This document shows positions 7,503-13,763 of a DNA stretch of 17,749 nucleotides, piece after piece. Made by a program: the position numbers and the translations under genes. The stretch covers positions 1 through 17,749 of the forward strand of contig JALSNP010000016.1 in assembly GCA_026986935.1 (NCBI GenBank). The letters are read 5' to 3'. The notes below the pieces were generated by a model, which saw nothing but the letters and a program-made list of their open reading frames with translations, had not been told where the DNA came from and searched no databases. Source of the DNA: Pyrodictiaceae archaeon. Its GTDB lineage: Archaea > Thermoproteota > Thermoprotei_A > Sulfolobales > Pyrodictiaceae. Positions within the stretch are counted from its first letter, which is position 1, and every line of letters begins with the position of its first letter.

Positions 7503-7555
7503 GTGATGAATGAACCCCTGTCGCGACCTCGAATGAGCGTCCTTCAGCGTACTGA
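7503..7555 (+). ncRNA. Candidate C/D box sRNA 3
   Basis: This 53-nt element has a perfect C box GTGATGA (7503-7509), a C'-like GAATGA (about 7531-7536), a 15-nt guide and a perfect D box CTGA (7552-7555). The D' box is degenerate (TCGA at about 7529-7532). A TATA element lies 33-43 nt upstream on the same strand, at the right distance for its own transcription. The D guide includes CGTCCTTCA, complementary to UGAAGGACG, a sequence I recall near the 5' end of 23S rRNA. The match is only 9 nt and does not cover the predicted methylation position, so the target is tentative. The D box is 32 nt from the end of thrS, which runs toward it from the other strand. Confidence 0.6.
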
Positions 7556-7587
7556 TGCCCCTTGTTTAGGAAACTTTACCAGAGGAA

Positions 7588-9474
7588 TCACTGGTTACTG
7601 GTAAGTGATATGCTCTTTTCAAGATATACTAGGCTAGGCCTCCTCGAGACATATCGAGGCAATGTCTGCTGCACTCTTGGATATCCTTTCACATCCTCTA
7701 GGACCTTTTGGAGAAGCTCCTCTGGCTTTAATGCTATGCGGTCATTAGTTCTACGTATAGTTACATTTATTGTTCCAGTTTTGACCTCTCTATCGCCGAT
7801 AACGCCTATATAGGGTATCCATTCTCGCGCCGCATCTCTTATCCTCCTACCTAGGCTAATGTCTCTATCATCTATATCAACCCTTATTAGATTGGTTTCG
7901 AGGACATGTGCTGTTTTCTCGGCTAGTGCCATTTGTTGCTCATCTTTTGGGTTCAAAGGTATGAGCCTAACCTGTATAGGTGCGAGCCATGTGGGCAGGT
8001 ACGGTGTTTGTCCTCTCTGCTCCGTCTTTACAGCCGAGTCGAACACCATGTATATGTATCGCTCCACAGAACCTATTAGAGCTGTATGTATGATTACGGG
8101 GTATTTCTCCTCGTTGTTTTCATCAACATATCTTATGCCAAAACGCTTCGCGTTACCGATATCGAACTGGTATGTTGCTATCTCACGCGGCCTACCAGCA
8201 GCATCTATTATGTGGTACTCCACGTTTACTACCCAGTAGTAGATCCCAGCAGGGTAGAGCGCTATCAGCGCTGGTTTCCCGTCTCGTCGTATAAGCTCGA
8301 GCAACAAGTCGCGCTTCTCTTCCCAAAAGTCCTCTGTAACATTATATACAGCGTAGTACTCTTGGTTAAGCCTCTTAGCCTCCCTATGAATTACTTCCTG
8401 TAGCTTCTCGCTTATCTTAACAGCCTCCTCTAGATCCTTTGTTAGAATGTGTAGATCCGGCATATAGAACCTTCTTAGCCTAAAGCATAGGGTTACTTCA
8501 CCGCTCTGCTCTAAGCGATAACTATCCGCTACCTCGAACATCCCCATAGGTAGATCCCTATAGCTAAGTACATAGTCCTTTAGCATGGCGAATTGTTGGT
8601 GGCAGGCAGCGTATCTTAGCACTAAGTGTTTCCTATCAGTCCAGAGCTCGTATAATCTATCCCCGTAGAGCTGTGCATGCTCGTAAACAGGTTTCGAGGA
8701 TAAATCGAACATGTTTGTACCACGTATTTTCAGCACTGGTATACCGAGGTTGCGGGCTAGTAGCCAAGCGTACTCAGATACAGCGTCAACAAGGAGTGAT
8801 GCATGGGGCTCGTATCTCATATGCCCGTAGTCTCCCATGGGTTCCCATTCGAACCCGAATTTAGCGCATAGCTCGTTAACGGGGTTTTCGACCTCCCCTA
8901 TTTCTTTCCCCAAGGCCTCTTTCTCGATCAGTATCTTCATTTCTCTTGATGCTTTCTCTAGGTATTCTTTGGGCTCATAGACCTCTCCTCGAGGAGTCAA
9001 TACGAAGTACTTTTTCTCTATCTTAGGCCTGGTGATGGTTTGTGGTGTATAGGTTCGTGATAGCTCTGAGAGGGGATGGCCTAGGCAATGGATACGGAAC
9101 TCTTTATACCATCCAAAGGGCGCCCTATACACTTGGTAAGAACCATTCTTGACGCTTCTTAGCTCCTCTTCAAGGATTTGTAAAATATTGATGGCTGCAT
9201 GTGGTGGAGCCAATCGATTGGAGAGATGAGCATATGGGTAGATGAGTATGTTCTTTGCGCCGACCTTGCTAGCTACGTCGGCTATGTCAAGGGCAGCTTT
9301 TCTCGAAACATCTCTGGGAGATTGTGTGTCAACATCCTCTACTGATGTGAACGCTACGAGAACGTTCTCCAAGCTTAGGGTCTCGGGTACTTGGTCTAGT
9401 TTCTCTGCGTCGGGTATTGCTTTTGAGCGGGCTTTATAGTAGAATTCTTTTGCGTGGATAAGTAGTACTTTCAA
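7588..9474 (-). CDS. thrS: Threonyl-tRNA synthetase, archaeal type with DTD-like editing domain
   Basis: ThrRS charges tRNA-Thr. Residues 1-145 form the archaeal editing domain related to D-Tyr-tRNA deacylase, which removes Ser. It has K18, H83 in YPYAHLS, and APFGWYKEF, all aligning with the known editing pocket. The class II core follows. Its zinc triad is C291 (AACHQQ), H342 (MPDLHIL) and H463 (IIHTALIGS). Motif 2 has R320 in YRLEQSG, and motif 3 is GSVERY (R472). The anticodon-binding domain covers about residues 495-600. Start is a TTG at 9474 with GGTG about 7 nt upstream. A 628-residue protein with both editing and catalytic parts is notable because Sulfolobus and Aeropyrum split these activities between two proteins. 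It is transcribed divergently from radA. Confidence 0.97.
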   Translation of the reverse strand: MKVLLIHAKEFYYKARSKAIPDAEKLDQVPETLSLENVLVAFTSVEDVDTQSPRDVSRKAALDIADVASKVGAKNILIYPYAHLSNRLAPPHAAINILQILEEELRSVKNGSYQVYRAPFGWYKEFRIHCLGHPLSELSRTYTPQTITRPKIEKKYFVLTPRGEVYEPKEYLEKASREMKILIEKEALGKEIGEVENPVNELCAKFGFEWEPMGDYGHMRYEPHASLLVDAVSEYAWLLARNLGIPVLKIRGTNMFDLSSKPVYEHAQLYGDRLYELWTDRKHLVLRYAACHQQFAMLKDYVLSYRDLPMGMFEVADSYRLEQSGEVTLCFRLRRFYMPDLHILTKDLEEAVKISEKLQEVIHREAKRLNQEYYAVYNVTEDFWEEKRDLLLELIRRDGKPALIALYPAGIYYWVVNVEYHIIDAAGRPREIATYQFDIGNAKRFGIRYVDENNEEKYPVIIHTALIGSVERYIYMVFDSAVKTEQRGQTPYLPTWLAPIQVRLIPLNPKDEQQMALAEKTAHVLETNLIRVDIDDRDISLGRRIRDAAREWIPYIGVIGDREVKTGTINVTIRRTNDRIALKPEELLQKVLEDVKGYPRVQQTLPRYVSRRPSLVYLEKSISLTSNQ

Positions 9475-9537
9475 TTGTCTACACCATTATGTTGCACGAT
9501 TTGCTTGTTGCCTAGACTTGTTAGCCTTGTCAAGGGG

Positions 9538-9545
9538 AATATAAG
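9538..9545 (-). promoter_or_regulatory. Probable thrS TATA box
   Basis: CTTATATT on the minus strand lies in the 177-nt thrS-radA divergent gap. It predicts a start near 9515 and a leader of about 40 nt containing the GGTG ribosome-binding site. Assigned by position and composition only. Confidence 0.45.
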
Positions 9546-9596
9546 ATTAGAGCTTACGGCCGCCTCTATTAAGTAATGGAATAGTTTCGGCTAGGT

Positions 9597-9613
9597 AAAG
9601 AGGAGTATATAAG
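9597..9613 (+). promoter_or_regulatory. Strong radA promoter (BRE plus TATA box)
   Basis: TATATAAG (9606-9613) is preceded by the purine-rich AAAGAGGAG, which fits an archaeal BRE. Transcription would start near 9635, giving a short leader of under 20 nt before the ATG at 9652, with GAAAGG as a weak ribosome-binding site. This is the clearest TATA box in the window. Confidence 0.7.
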
Positions 9614-9651
9614 GGTACTACTCGCCTCCCTCCACCACGGGTTAGAAAGGT

Positions 9652-10623
9652 ATGGCGAAAAAAGAGGTCAAGACGATAACCGACTTGCCGGGAGTAGGCC
9701 CAGCTACAGCAAATAAACTAATAGAGGCAGGCTATGGTACCCTTGAGGCAATAGCCGTCGCCACTCCACAAGAGCTAAGCGCGGCAGCCGGAATACCCCT
9801 GACAACTGCCCAGAGAATAATCAAAGCCGCCCGTGAGGCGCTAGACATACGGTTTAAGACCGCTCTGGAGATAAAGAAGGAGAGACTAACAGCTAGAAAA
9901 ATAACAACTGGGAGCCGGAACCTCGACGATCTCCTCGGCGGCGGGATAGAGACGCGAATGATAACCGAGTTCTTCGGCGAGTTTGGTAGCGGTAAGACAC
10001 AGATATGCCACCAGCTTGCAGTAAATGTTCAGCTCCCACAGGAGAAGGGAGGACTAAGCTCCGGCGACGCAAGGGCGAAAGCGGTTTACATAGACACTGA
10101 GGGGACTTTCCGCTGGGAGCGCATAGAGAATATGGCTAAGAGATGGGGCCTAGACCCCGACGAGGTAATGGCTAATATATTCTATATCCGGGCAATAAAC
10201 AGTGACCACCAAATGGCTATTGTAGATGAGCTATTCAACCTAGTCCCCAAAGAGAACATAAAGCTCGTAATAGTTGACTCTGTTACAAGCCACTTTAGAG
10301 CCGAATACCCGGGCAGAGAGAACCTTGCAGCACGCCAACAGAAGCTAAACAGACACCTCCACCAATTAGCGAGACTAGCAGAGATATATGACCTGGCAGT
10401 AGTAATCACAAACCAGGTAATGGCAAGACCCGATGTATTCTATGGAGACCCGACACAAGCTGTCGGCGGCCACGTGCTAGGTCATGCCCCTGGTGTGCGA
10501 GTACAGCTAAGGAAGAGTAGAGGTAATAAGCGAATAGCTCGTGTAATCGATGCTCCACACTTACCCGAGGGAGAAGCTGTATTCGTTATAACCGACTACG
10601 GTATAGCTGATCCAGAGGAATAA
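9652..10623 (+). CDS. radA: DNA repair and recombination protein RadA
   Basis: RadA is the archaeal RecA/Rad51 recombinase, which forms filaments on single-stranded DNA and drives strand exchange. The N-terminal helix-hairpin-helix domain (about 7-60, TDLPGVGPATANKLIEAGY) binds DNA. The linker has the FxxA polymerisation motif FKTA (68-71). The ATPase core has Walker A GEFGSGKTQ (109-117), DTEG (E150 catalytic) and Walker B LVIVD (205-209). The L2 region is around 258-275 and includes ITNQVMARPD. HLPEGEAVFVITDYGI closes the protein. Length (323) is typical, and every key residue is present. It has its own strong promoter, divergent from thrS. A 55-nt gap separates it from a convergent gene. 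Confidence 0.99.
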   Translation: MAKKEVKTITDLPGVGPATANKLIEAGYGTLEAIAVATPQELSAAAGIPLTTAQRIIKAAREALDIRFKTALEIKKERLTARKITTGSRNLDDLLGGGIETRMITEFFGEFGSGKTQICHQLAVNVQLPQEKGGLSSGDARAKAVYIDTEGTFRWERIENMAKRWGLDPDEVMANIFYIRAINSDHQMAIVDELFNLVPKENIKLVIVDSVTSHFRAEYPGRENLAARQQKLNRHLHQLARLAEIYDLAVVITNQVMARPDVFYGDPTQAVGGHVLGHAPGVRVQLRKSRGNKRIARVIDAPHLPEGEAVFVITDYGIADPEE

Positions 10624-10673
10624 GCTGAGTACGCCTTTACCCCTCCAACAGTGCCAAAATAGGGCCGCGCGTC

Positions 10674-10687
10674 ACCGCCTAGGCGGT
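10674..10687. terminator. Perfect palindrome between convergent radA and the 138-aa gene
   Basis: ACCGCCTAGGCGGT is a perfect 14-nt palindrome that contains the stop codon of the minus-strand gene (10679-10681) and lies 51 nt after radA. It may be a bidirectional 3'-end signal, but there is no adjacent U-run and the palindrome has no loop, so the role is uncertain. Confidence 0.3.
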
Positions 10688-11095
10688 TACCGAGACGCAC
10701 CTAGTGCATTTAATAACCTCGTTTACATCCAGCACGAATCTTGACTTTTTCCACATAAACCTTACCCGGCAATCATCTATGTAAAGTACGGGTCTACGAA
10801 GCCTAAGGGTGAGCCCGCTTAAAGAGTCGCTTGTACTCATTTCCTCAAAGCGTACAAATACTTCTAATCCTTTACAAGCGATTATCCTATCCCTCAACCC
10901 TTTAACTAGGAATATAAGCGCCCTCTCCTCTCCCCCATCACAAGATAATACGAATACCGCTCTCCTTATCATGTCACGTACTGCGAGAGGATCGCGGCTC
11001 TGATAAGGAAGGGTCAAAAGCCCTCCTCTCTTCTTAAAGGAGCATCCGAGAAATATTCTTCTTAGAGCATGCTCATAGCTATTATTGGGCTCCAC
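10679..11095 (-). CDS. Unrecognised 138-residue protein
   Basis: I do not recognise this protein. It starts at a GTG (11095) with GGTG about 8-10 nt upstream. No signal peptide or membrane segment is evident. The sequence alternates basic stretches with hydrophobic strands (AVFVLSCDG, RALIFLVKG, LEVFVRF, VLYIDDCRVRFMW), suggesting a compact alpha/beta domain of about residues 40-125. The C terminus has one CxxC (CTRC, about 130-133); other Cys residues at 18, 52, 74 and 108 could add ligands or disulfides. It is convergent with radA and divergent from the prepilin peptidase gene across only 28 nt, so one of these promoters must lie inside a neighbouring coding region. Confidence 0.6.
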   Translation of the reverse strand: MEPNNSYEHALRRIFLGCSFKKRGGLLTLPYQSRDPLAVRDMIRRAVFVLSCDGGEERALIFLVKGLRDRIIACKGLEVFVRFEEMSTSDSLSGLTLRLRRPVLYIDDCRVRFMWKKSRFVLDVNEVIKCTRCVSVTA

Positions 11096-11123
11096 GGACT
11101 CGGCACCACGGGGATAGAGATCC

Positions 11124-11822
11124 TTGATACTAGAAATTATAACAATAGCTGTACTAGCTGTGCTATCTCTATACGATATTAAGGCTAGAGAGCTTCCCCG
11201 AGGCCTTGTCTATTCATCGTTGATTATACTTCTTGTAGCTAGATTGCTAAGCGGCTTCCAAATACCTAGCAAACTCGTGTTAGTTTACGCGCTCTTCGAC
11301 GTAGTACTATTAGCAATGCTGGCAATAATGGCGTGGCTAAAACTCATTGGCTGGGGCGACGTAGCTGCTTTGGCTATAATAGCGGCCTCGACCCCAACAC
11401 CTGTTTACTCAGCTAGAATTATGCCACCATTACTACTAGTCCTAATATACTACGTAATAATAGTTGGCATCCTCATGGTATCTACCGCGATATACAACAT
11501 GGTATTCCATAGGTCGGCTCTCTCCCAGCTACCTCCACGATACAGAATAATCTATCTATTCATTGCACGCCCACTAAAAGCAGAGAAAATCCTAAAGAAG
11601 CCTGGATGGTGGTACCCTCTAAACCTATGCGGCGAGTACCGAACAACCTTTAACATATACCTAGACCCACCAGACATTGCAAGACAAGTCCAGCAAGCCA
11701 TAAGCAAGGGCTGCGTAAAGAAAGACTCAACCATATGGGTTACTTACGGGCTACCAGGATTACCAATAATAACAGCTGCATACATACTCGCCATACTTAT
11801 TGGAGATAAAGTCTTCATATAG
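11124..11822 (+). CDS. A24-family prepilin peptidase (FlaK/PibD-like), polytopic membrane protein
   Basis: This is a membrane aspartyl protease that removes the class III signal peptide from archaeal type IV pilins and archaellins. The two catalytic Asp motifs are visible: D18 in SLYDIKARELPR and D79 in the GxGD motif GWGD (76-79). Hydrophobic segments are at about 1-16, 31-45, 52-72, 78-90, 99-122 and 210-228. A soluble loop (about 125-205), rich in basic residues and ending with GYGLPGLP-like turns, lies between the last two. Start is a TTG at 11124 with GGGGAT about 8 nt upstream. The length (232) suits PibD/FlaK. No pilin or archaellin gene is nearby, so it probably serves substrates encoded elsewhere. 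FlaK and PibD cannot be told apart here. Confidence 0.88.
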   Translation: MILEIITIAVLAVLSLYDIKARELPRGLVYSSLIILLVARLLSGFQIPSKLVLVYALFDVVLLAMLAIMAWLKLIGWGDVAALAIIAASTPTPVYSARIMPPLLLVLIYYVIIVGILMVSTAIYNMVFHRSALSQLPPRYRIIYLFIARPLKAEKILKKPGWWYPLNLCGEYRTTFNIYLDPPDIARQVQQAISKGCVKKDSTIWVTYGLPGLPIITAAYILAILIGDKVFI

Positions 11823-11862
11823 TCAAGCACTCTTAGAAGAATCGTACCGGGGAGCCAGGGTT

Positions 11863-12363
11863 TTGACGTGGCTAAAACTCCTATACGCCCCTTGGAGATT
11901 CAGGTACATTAAATCAATATCAGATAGTAGTGAGCAAACATGCATATTCTGTGAAGCCCCAAGGAAAAGCGATGAGGAAGCATTCATACTGGCCAGGGGG
12001 AAACATAGCTATGTAATAATGAACCTCTACCCCTATAATACTGGCCACGTAATGGTGGTACCCTATAGGCATGTTGCAAGCCTCGAGGAGCTAAAAGACG
12101 ACGAGGCACTAGAAATATTTAAGTTCATAAGGATATCCATAAAGGTTCTCAAAGAAGCCATGAAGCCACATGGATTCAATATAGGCGTCAATATTGGTAG
12201 AGTTGCTGGCGCAGGCATAGACAAGCACGTCCATGTCCACATAGTCCCTAGGTGGAACGGGGACGCTAATTTCATGCCCATAATAGGCGGGGTCAAAGTA
12301 ATATCCCAGGATATCAGGGAAACCTATAATATGCTAAAACCATTATACGAAAAATATCTTTAA
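11863..12363 (+). CDS. HIT-family nucleotide hydrolase/transferase
   Basis: HIT proteins hydrolyse or transfer nucleoside phosphates such as Ap4A or nucleoside phosphoramidates. From the TTG at 11863 the protein has 166 residues. An N-terminal CIFC (C27, C30) likely helps bind zinc, as in many archaeal and bacterial HIT proteins. YPYNTGHVMVVPYRH follows, and the histidine triad is HVHVHIVPRW (H122, H124, H126). I favour this start because GGGGAG (11849-11854) lies 8 nt upstream. The same frame is open to a TTG at 11800, inside the preceding gene, but that one lacks a ribosome-binding site. It follows the prepilin peptidase gene by 40 nt, apparently without functional link. The exact substrate cannot be told from sequence. 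Confidence 0.9.
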   Translation: MTWLKLLYAPWRFRYIKSISDSSEQTCIFCEAPRKSDEEAFILARGKHSYVIMNLYPYNTGHVMVVPYRHVASLEELKDDEALEIFKFIRISIKVLKEAMKPHGFNIGVNIGRVAGAGIDKHVHVHIVPRWNGDANFMPIIGGVKVISQDIRETYNMLKPLYEKYL

Positions 12364-12388
12364 CCATATTACAAAGCTATATCATAAA

Positions 12389-12403
12389 ACCAATTGTTTT
12401 GGT
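12389..12403. terminator. Possible bidirectional terminator between convergent genes
   Basis: ACCAA (12389-12393) and TTGGT (12399-12403) form a 5-bp stem with a T-rich loop, within an AAAAC...GTTTT near-palindrome. It lies in the 69-nt gap between the HIT gene (+) and the 128-aa gene (-). Stem is short, so evidence is weak. Confidence 0.3.
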
Positions 12404-12432
12404 CCCCTAAGGAGATCTTGTCATCTAATTCT

Positions 12433-12819
12433 CTATTGGAGAAGAGCTTGTACCCTCCTAATAAAGGTCTCAATGTCCCCTAGGTTCCTCATTATCTCGT
12501 CGCGGGCATCACTAAGCCCCCTAGGCCCTAGCCTAACTATTCTGACTCTTAGAGCACGCGCATACTCGGCGAGTAGTTGCGCCCTATTACTATAACTCCG
12601 CGCCTCATTTATCCCCGCCTCGTTCAACATGATTAGTAGCTCATAGAGCTTGTTAAGGTCACGCTCTAGGACACCATTTAATATCGAGTGCTCTATATCA
12701 AGTAGCTCTTGTCTTATATTTTTTGCAAGAGATAGAGCCTCATTTACTATTTTTCTAGCTCTCTCTACATCTATTCTCCTTAATCCTAAAAACCATACGG
12801 CGTCGCTCATGGTCTGCAA
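12433..12819 (-). CDS. Small helical protein of unknown function
   Basis: I do not recognise a family. The 128 residues are almost wholly helix-forming with leucine/isoleucine heptad-like spacing (RARKIVNEALSLAKNIRQEL, LYELLIMLNEAG, RAQLLAEYARALRVRIVRLG), suggesting a helical bundle or coiled coil; there is no signal peptide or transmembrane segment. Start is taken as the TTG at 12819, with GGAGGT 8 nt upstream; an ATG at 12810 gives three residues less. It overlaps the last 65 nt of the upstream winged-helix-like gene in another frame, so the two are probably translationally coupled and work together. It is convergent with the HIT gene. Confidence 0.7.
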   Translation of the reverse strand: MQTMSDAVWFLGLRRIDVERARKIVNEALSLAKNIRQELLDIEHSILNGVLERDLNKLYELLIMLNEAGINEARSYSNRAQLLAEYARALRVRIVRLGPRGLSDARDEIMRNLGDIETFIRRVQALLQ

Positions 12820-12985
12820 CCCTTTCTACCTCCCCTGCTCTAACTAGTTTGGAAATAATTTCTCGTACATCTATTTTTCTTAAATTCTGGTATTTTTCTC
12901 GAAGCTTTTCATATATTTCGTAAAACTCCAATCCATCAGGATTAGTACAAAAAACCTCTTTAATATCCCTCTCGCTTACTGCCAT
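12755..12985 (-). CDS. Winged-helix-like small protein
   Basis: From the ATG at 12985 (AAGGTG 8 nt upstream) the protein has 76 residues. The pattern SERDIKEVFCTNPDG, FYEIYEKLREK, IDVREIISKLVRAGEVERV and RRMVFRI resembles a small winged-helix domain: three helices and a basic wing, often DNA- or protein-binding. The frame is open to a TTG at 13030, but a TATA-like element at 13044-13052 predicts transcription from about 13021, which leaves out that start. The gene overlaps the following helical-protein gene by 65 nt. A transcription-regulator or complex-scaffold role is possible but unproven. Confidence 0.68.
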   Translation of the reverse strand: MAVSERDIKEVFCTNPDGLEFYEIYEKLREKYQNLRKIDVREIISKLVRAGEVERVADHERRRMVFRIKENRCRES

Positions 12986-13043
12986 TAGCCGACACCTTGA
13001 TATTCCCGCCCACTTTACAACCCTAATCAAGAACCGTCTCCAA

Positions 13044-13067
13044 TAATATATCCTAGGCTCGTTTAAA
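13044..13067. promoter_or_regulatory. Divergent promoter elements between the winged-helix gene and the 65-aa gene
   Basis: TATATTATT on the minus strand (about 13052-13044) fits a promoter for the winged-helix gene, with a predicted leader of about 36 nt. TTTAAA on the plus strand (13062-13067) lies about 50 nt before the 65-aa gene and is a weaker TATA candidate. Positions only. Confidence 0.4.
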
Positions 13068-13117
13068 CATGATGCCGGGAACCCCAGAGCAGCGCCTACG
13101 CCTACAGGTGAACTCTT

Positions 13118-13315
13118 ATGAGCCTAGAGAATCTCGAGCTAGAAGTAGTAGAGCAATATGAGCTACTAGGCGAAAAACGCTACAGACTTAGGATAAAGGG
13201 TACCAGTATTTATCTAAACGTCTCGGCCAGTAACGAGAAAGAGGCCCTAGACAAGGCCAGTAAGATGATCAAAGAGCTTAGACTCGACAGGTTGGTGAAG
13301 GAGGTATTTCAGTAA
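13118..13315 (+). CDS. 65-residue conserved-looking hypothetical protein
   Basis: The protein starts at the ATG at 13118 with GGTGA 7 nt upstream, a strong archaeal site. It predicts as beta-beta-beta-alpha: EVVEQYELLGEKRYRLRIKG, SIYLNVSASNEKEALDKASKMI and a C-terminal helix LRLDRLVKEVF. The charge is mixed and no Cys, metal site or membrane segment is present. I cannot name a family. Its stop is 9 nt from the end of the convergent TRASH-like gene, so the two 3' ends nearly touch. Confidence 0.75.
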   Translation: MSLENLELEVVEQYELLGEKRYRLRIKGTSIYLNVSASNEKEALDKASKMIKELRLDRLVKEVFQ

Positions 13316-13324
13316 ATCGTTTCC

Positions 13325-13570
13325 CTATATTCTCTTTATGGCTTGTTTAGTCTTCAATGCCTCCTCGAACTCTTTTATAAGCTCTCGTGAGACGCGCTTA
13401 AACTCGCTCTCATCAATTCTTTCTATAAACAGTTTAAAGAACTTAGCTAGGCAAGTCTTACTGTGGAATGCTAGCTCTATGCCTGCTCGCCTAATCACTA
13501 TTCCCTGTCCCTCTGGGAAATAGCGCCCGCATACGATGCAACGATACCTCTTCGGCTTGGGCAAGACCAT
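13325..13570 (-). CDS. TRASH/L24e-like zinc-binding protein
   Basis: The protein has CIVCGRYFPEGQG near the N terminus, then a strand (IVIRRAGIELAFHS) and KTCLAKFF. The order CxxCxxxF, strand, HSxxC and Phe is the treble-clef arrangement of TRASH and ribosomal L24e-type zinc domains; here His may replace one Cys ligand. The C-terminal half (about 45-80) is one or two long charged helices. Start is taken as the ATG at 13570; the frame is also open to a GTG at 13576. A TATA-like element at 13608-13600 predicts transcription near 13578, so the message is nearly leaderless with either start. Function is unknown; RNA, ribosome or regulator binding is plausible from the fold. Confidence 0.75.
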   Translation of the reverse strand: MVLPKPKRYRCIVCGRYFPEGQGIVIRRAGIELAFHSKTCLAKFFKLFIERIDESEFKRVSRELIKEFEEALKTKQAIKRI

Positions 13571-13599
13571 CTCCACCCCTGGCGAGGCCTGGGCCTAAC

Positions 13600-13608
13600 T
13601 TATATTAA
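13600..13608. promoter_or_regulatory. TATA-like element between the TRASH-like gene and the Lhr helicase gene
   Basis: TTATATTAA (TTAATATAA on minus) is about 30 nt from the minus-strand start, right for a leaderless transcript. If it also serves the plus strand, transcription would start near 13628 and leave a leader of about 135 nt for the helicase gene. Confidence 0.5.
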
Positions 13609-13672
13609 CCTATTGCGTAAGAAATCTGAGAGTGCTAAATCTACTCTGGGGCTCACAGACTAAGTTCGCTAC

Positions 13673-13719
13673 CGCGTTAAGCGGGTTTGGCCGCTTGCGC
13701 CGAAGAGCATCGGTTCGGC
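13673..13719 (+). repeat. Two tandem hairpins in the helicase leader
   Basis: CGC (13673-13675) plus AAGCGG (13679-13684) pair with CCGCTT (13691-13696) plus GCG (13697-13699), a 9-bp stem with a 3-nt bulge and a 6-nt loop. GCCGAA (13699-13704) pairs with TTCGGC (13714-13719). They lie 45-90 nt before the ATG at 13764. The rest of the 187-nt gap shows no gene, no C/D boxes and no tRNA. Could be a regulatory leader or a separate small RNA. Confidence 0.4.
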
Positions 13720-13763
13720 TCAAGGTATGTGGTAGGAGTATATGAGGTAGGGGTAGATGAGAG

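Noticed and set aside
7573..7606. ACCAG/CTGGT repeats at the end of thrS as a terminator
   Set aside because: The stem needs a bulge, overlaps coding sequence, and no U-run follows on the minus strand.
13699..13719. tRNA T-arm (GGTTCGG) in the helicase leader
   Set aside because: No acceptor, D or anticodon arms can be built around it.
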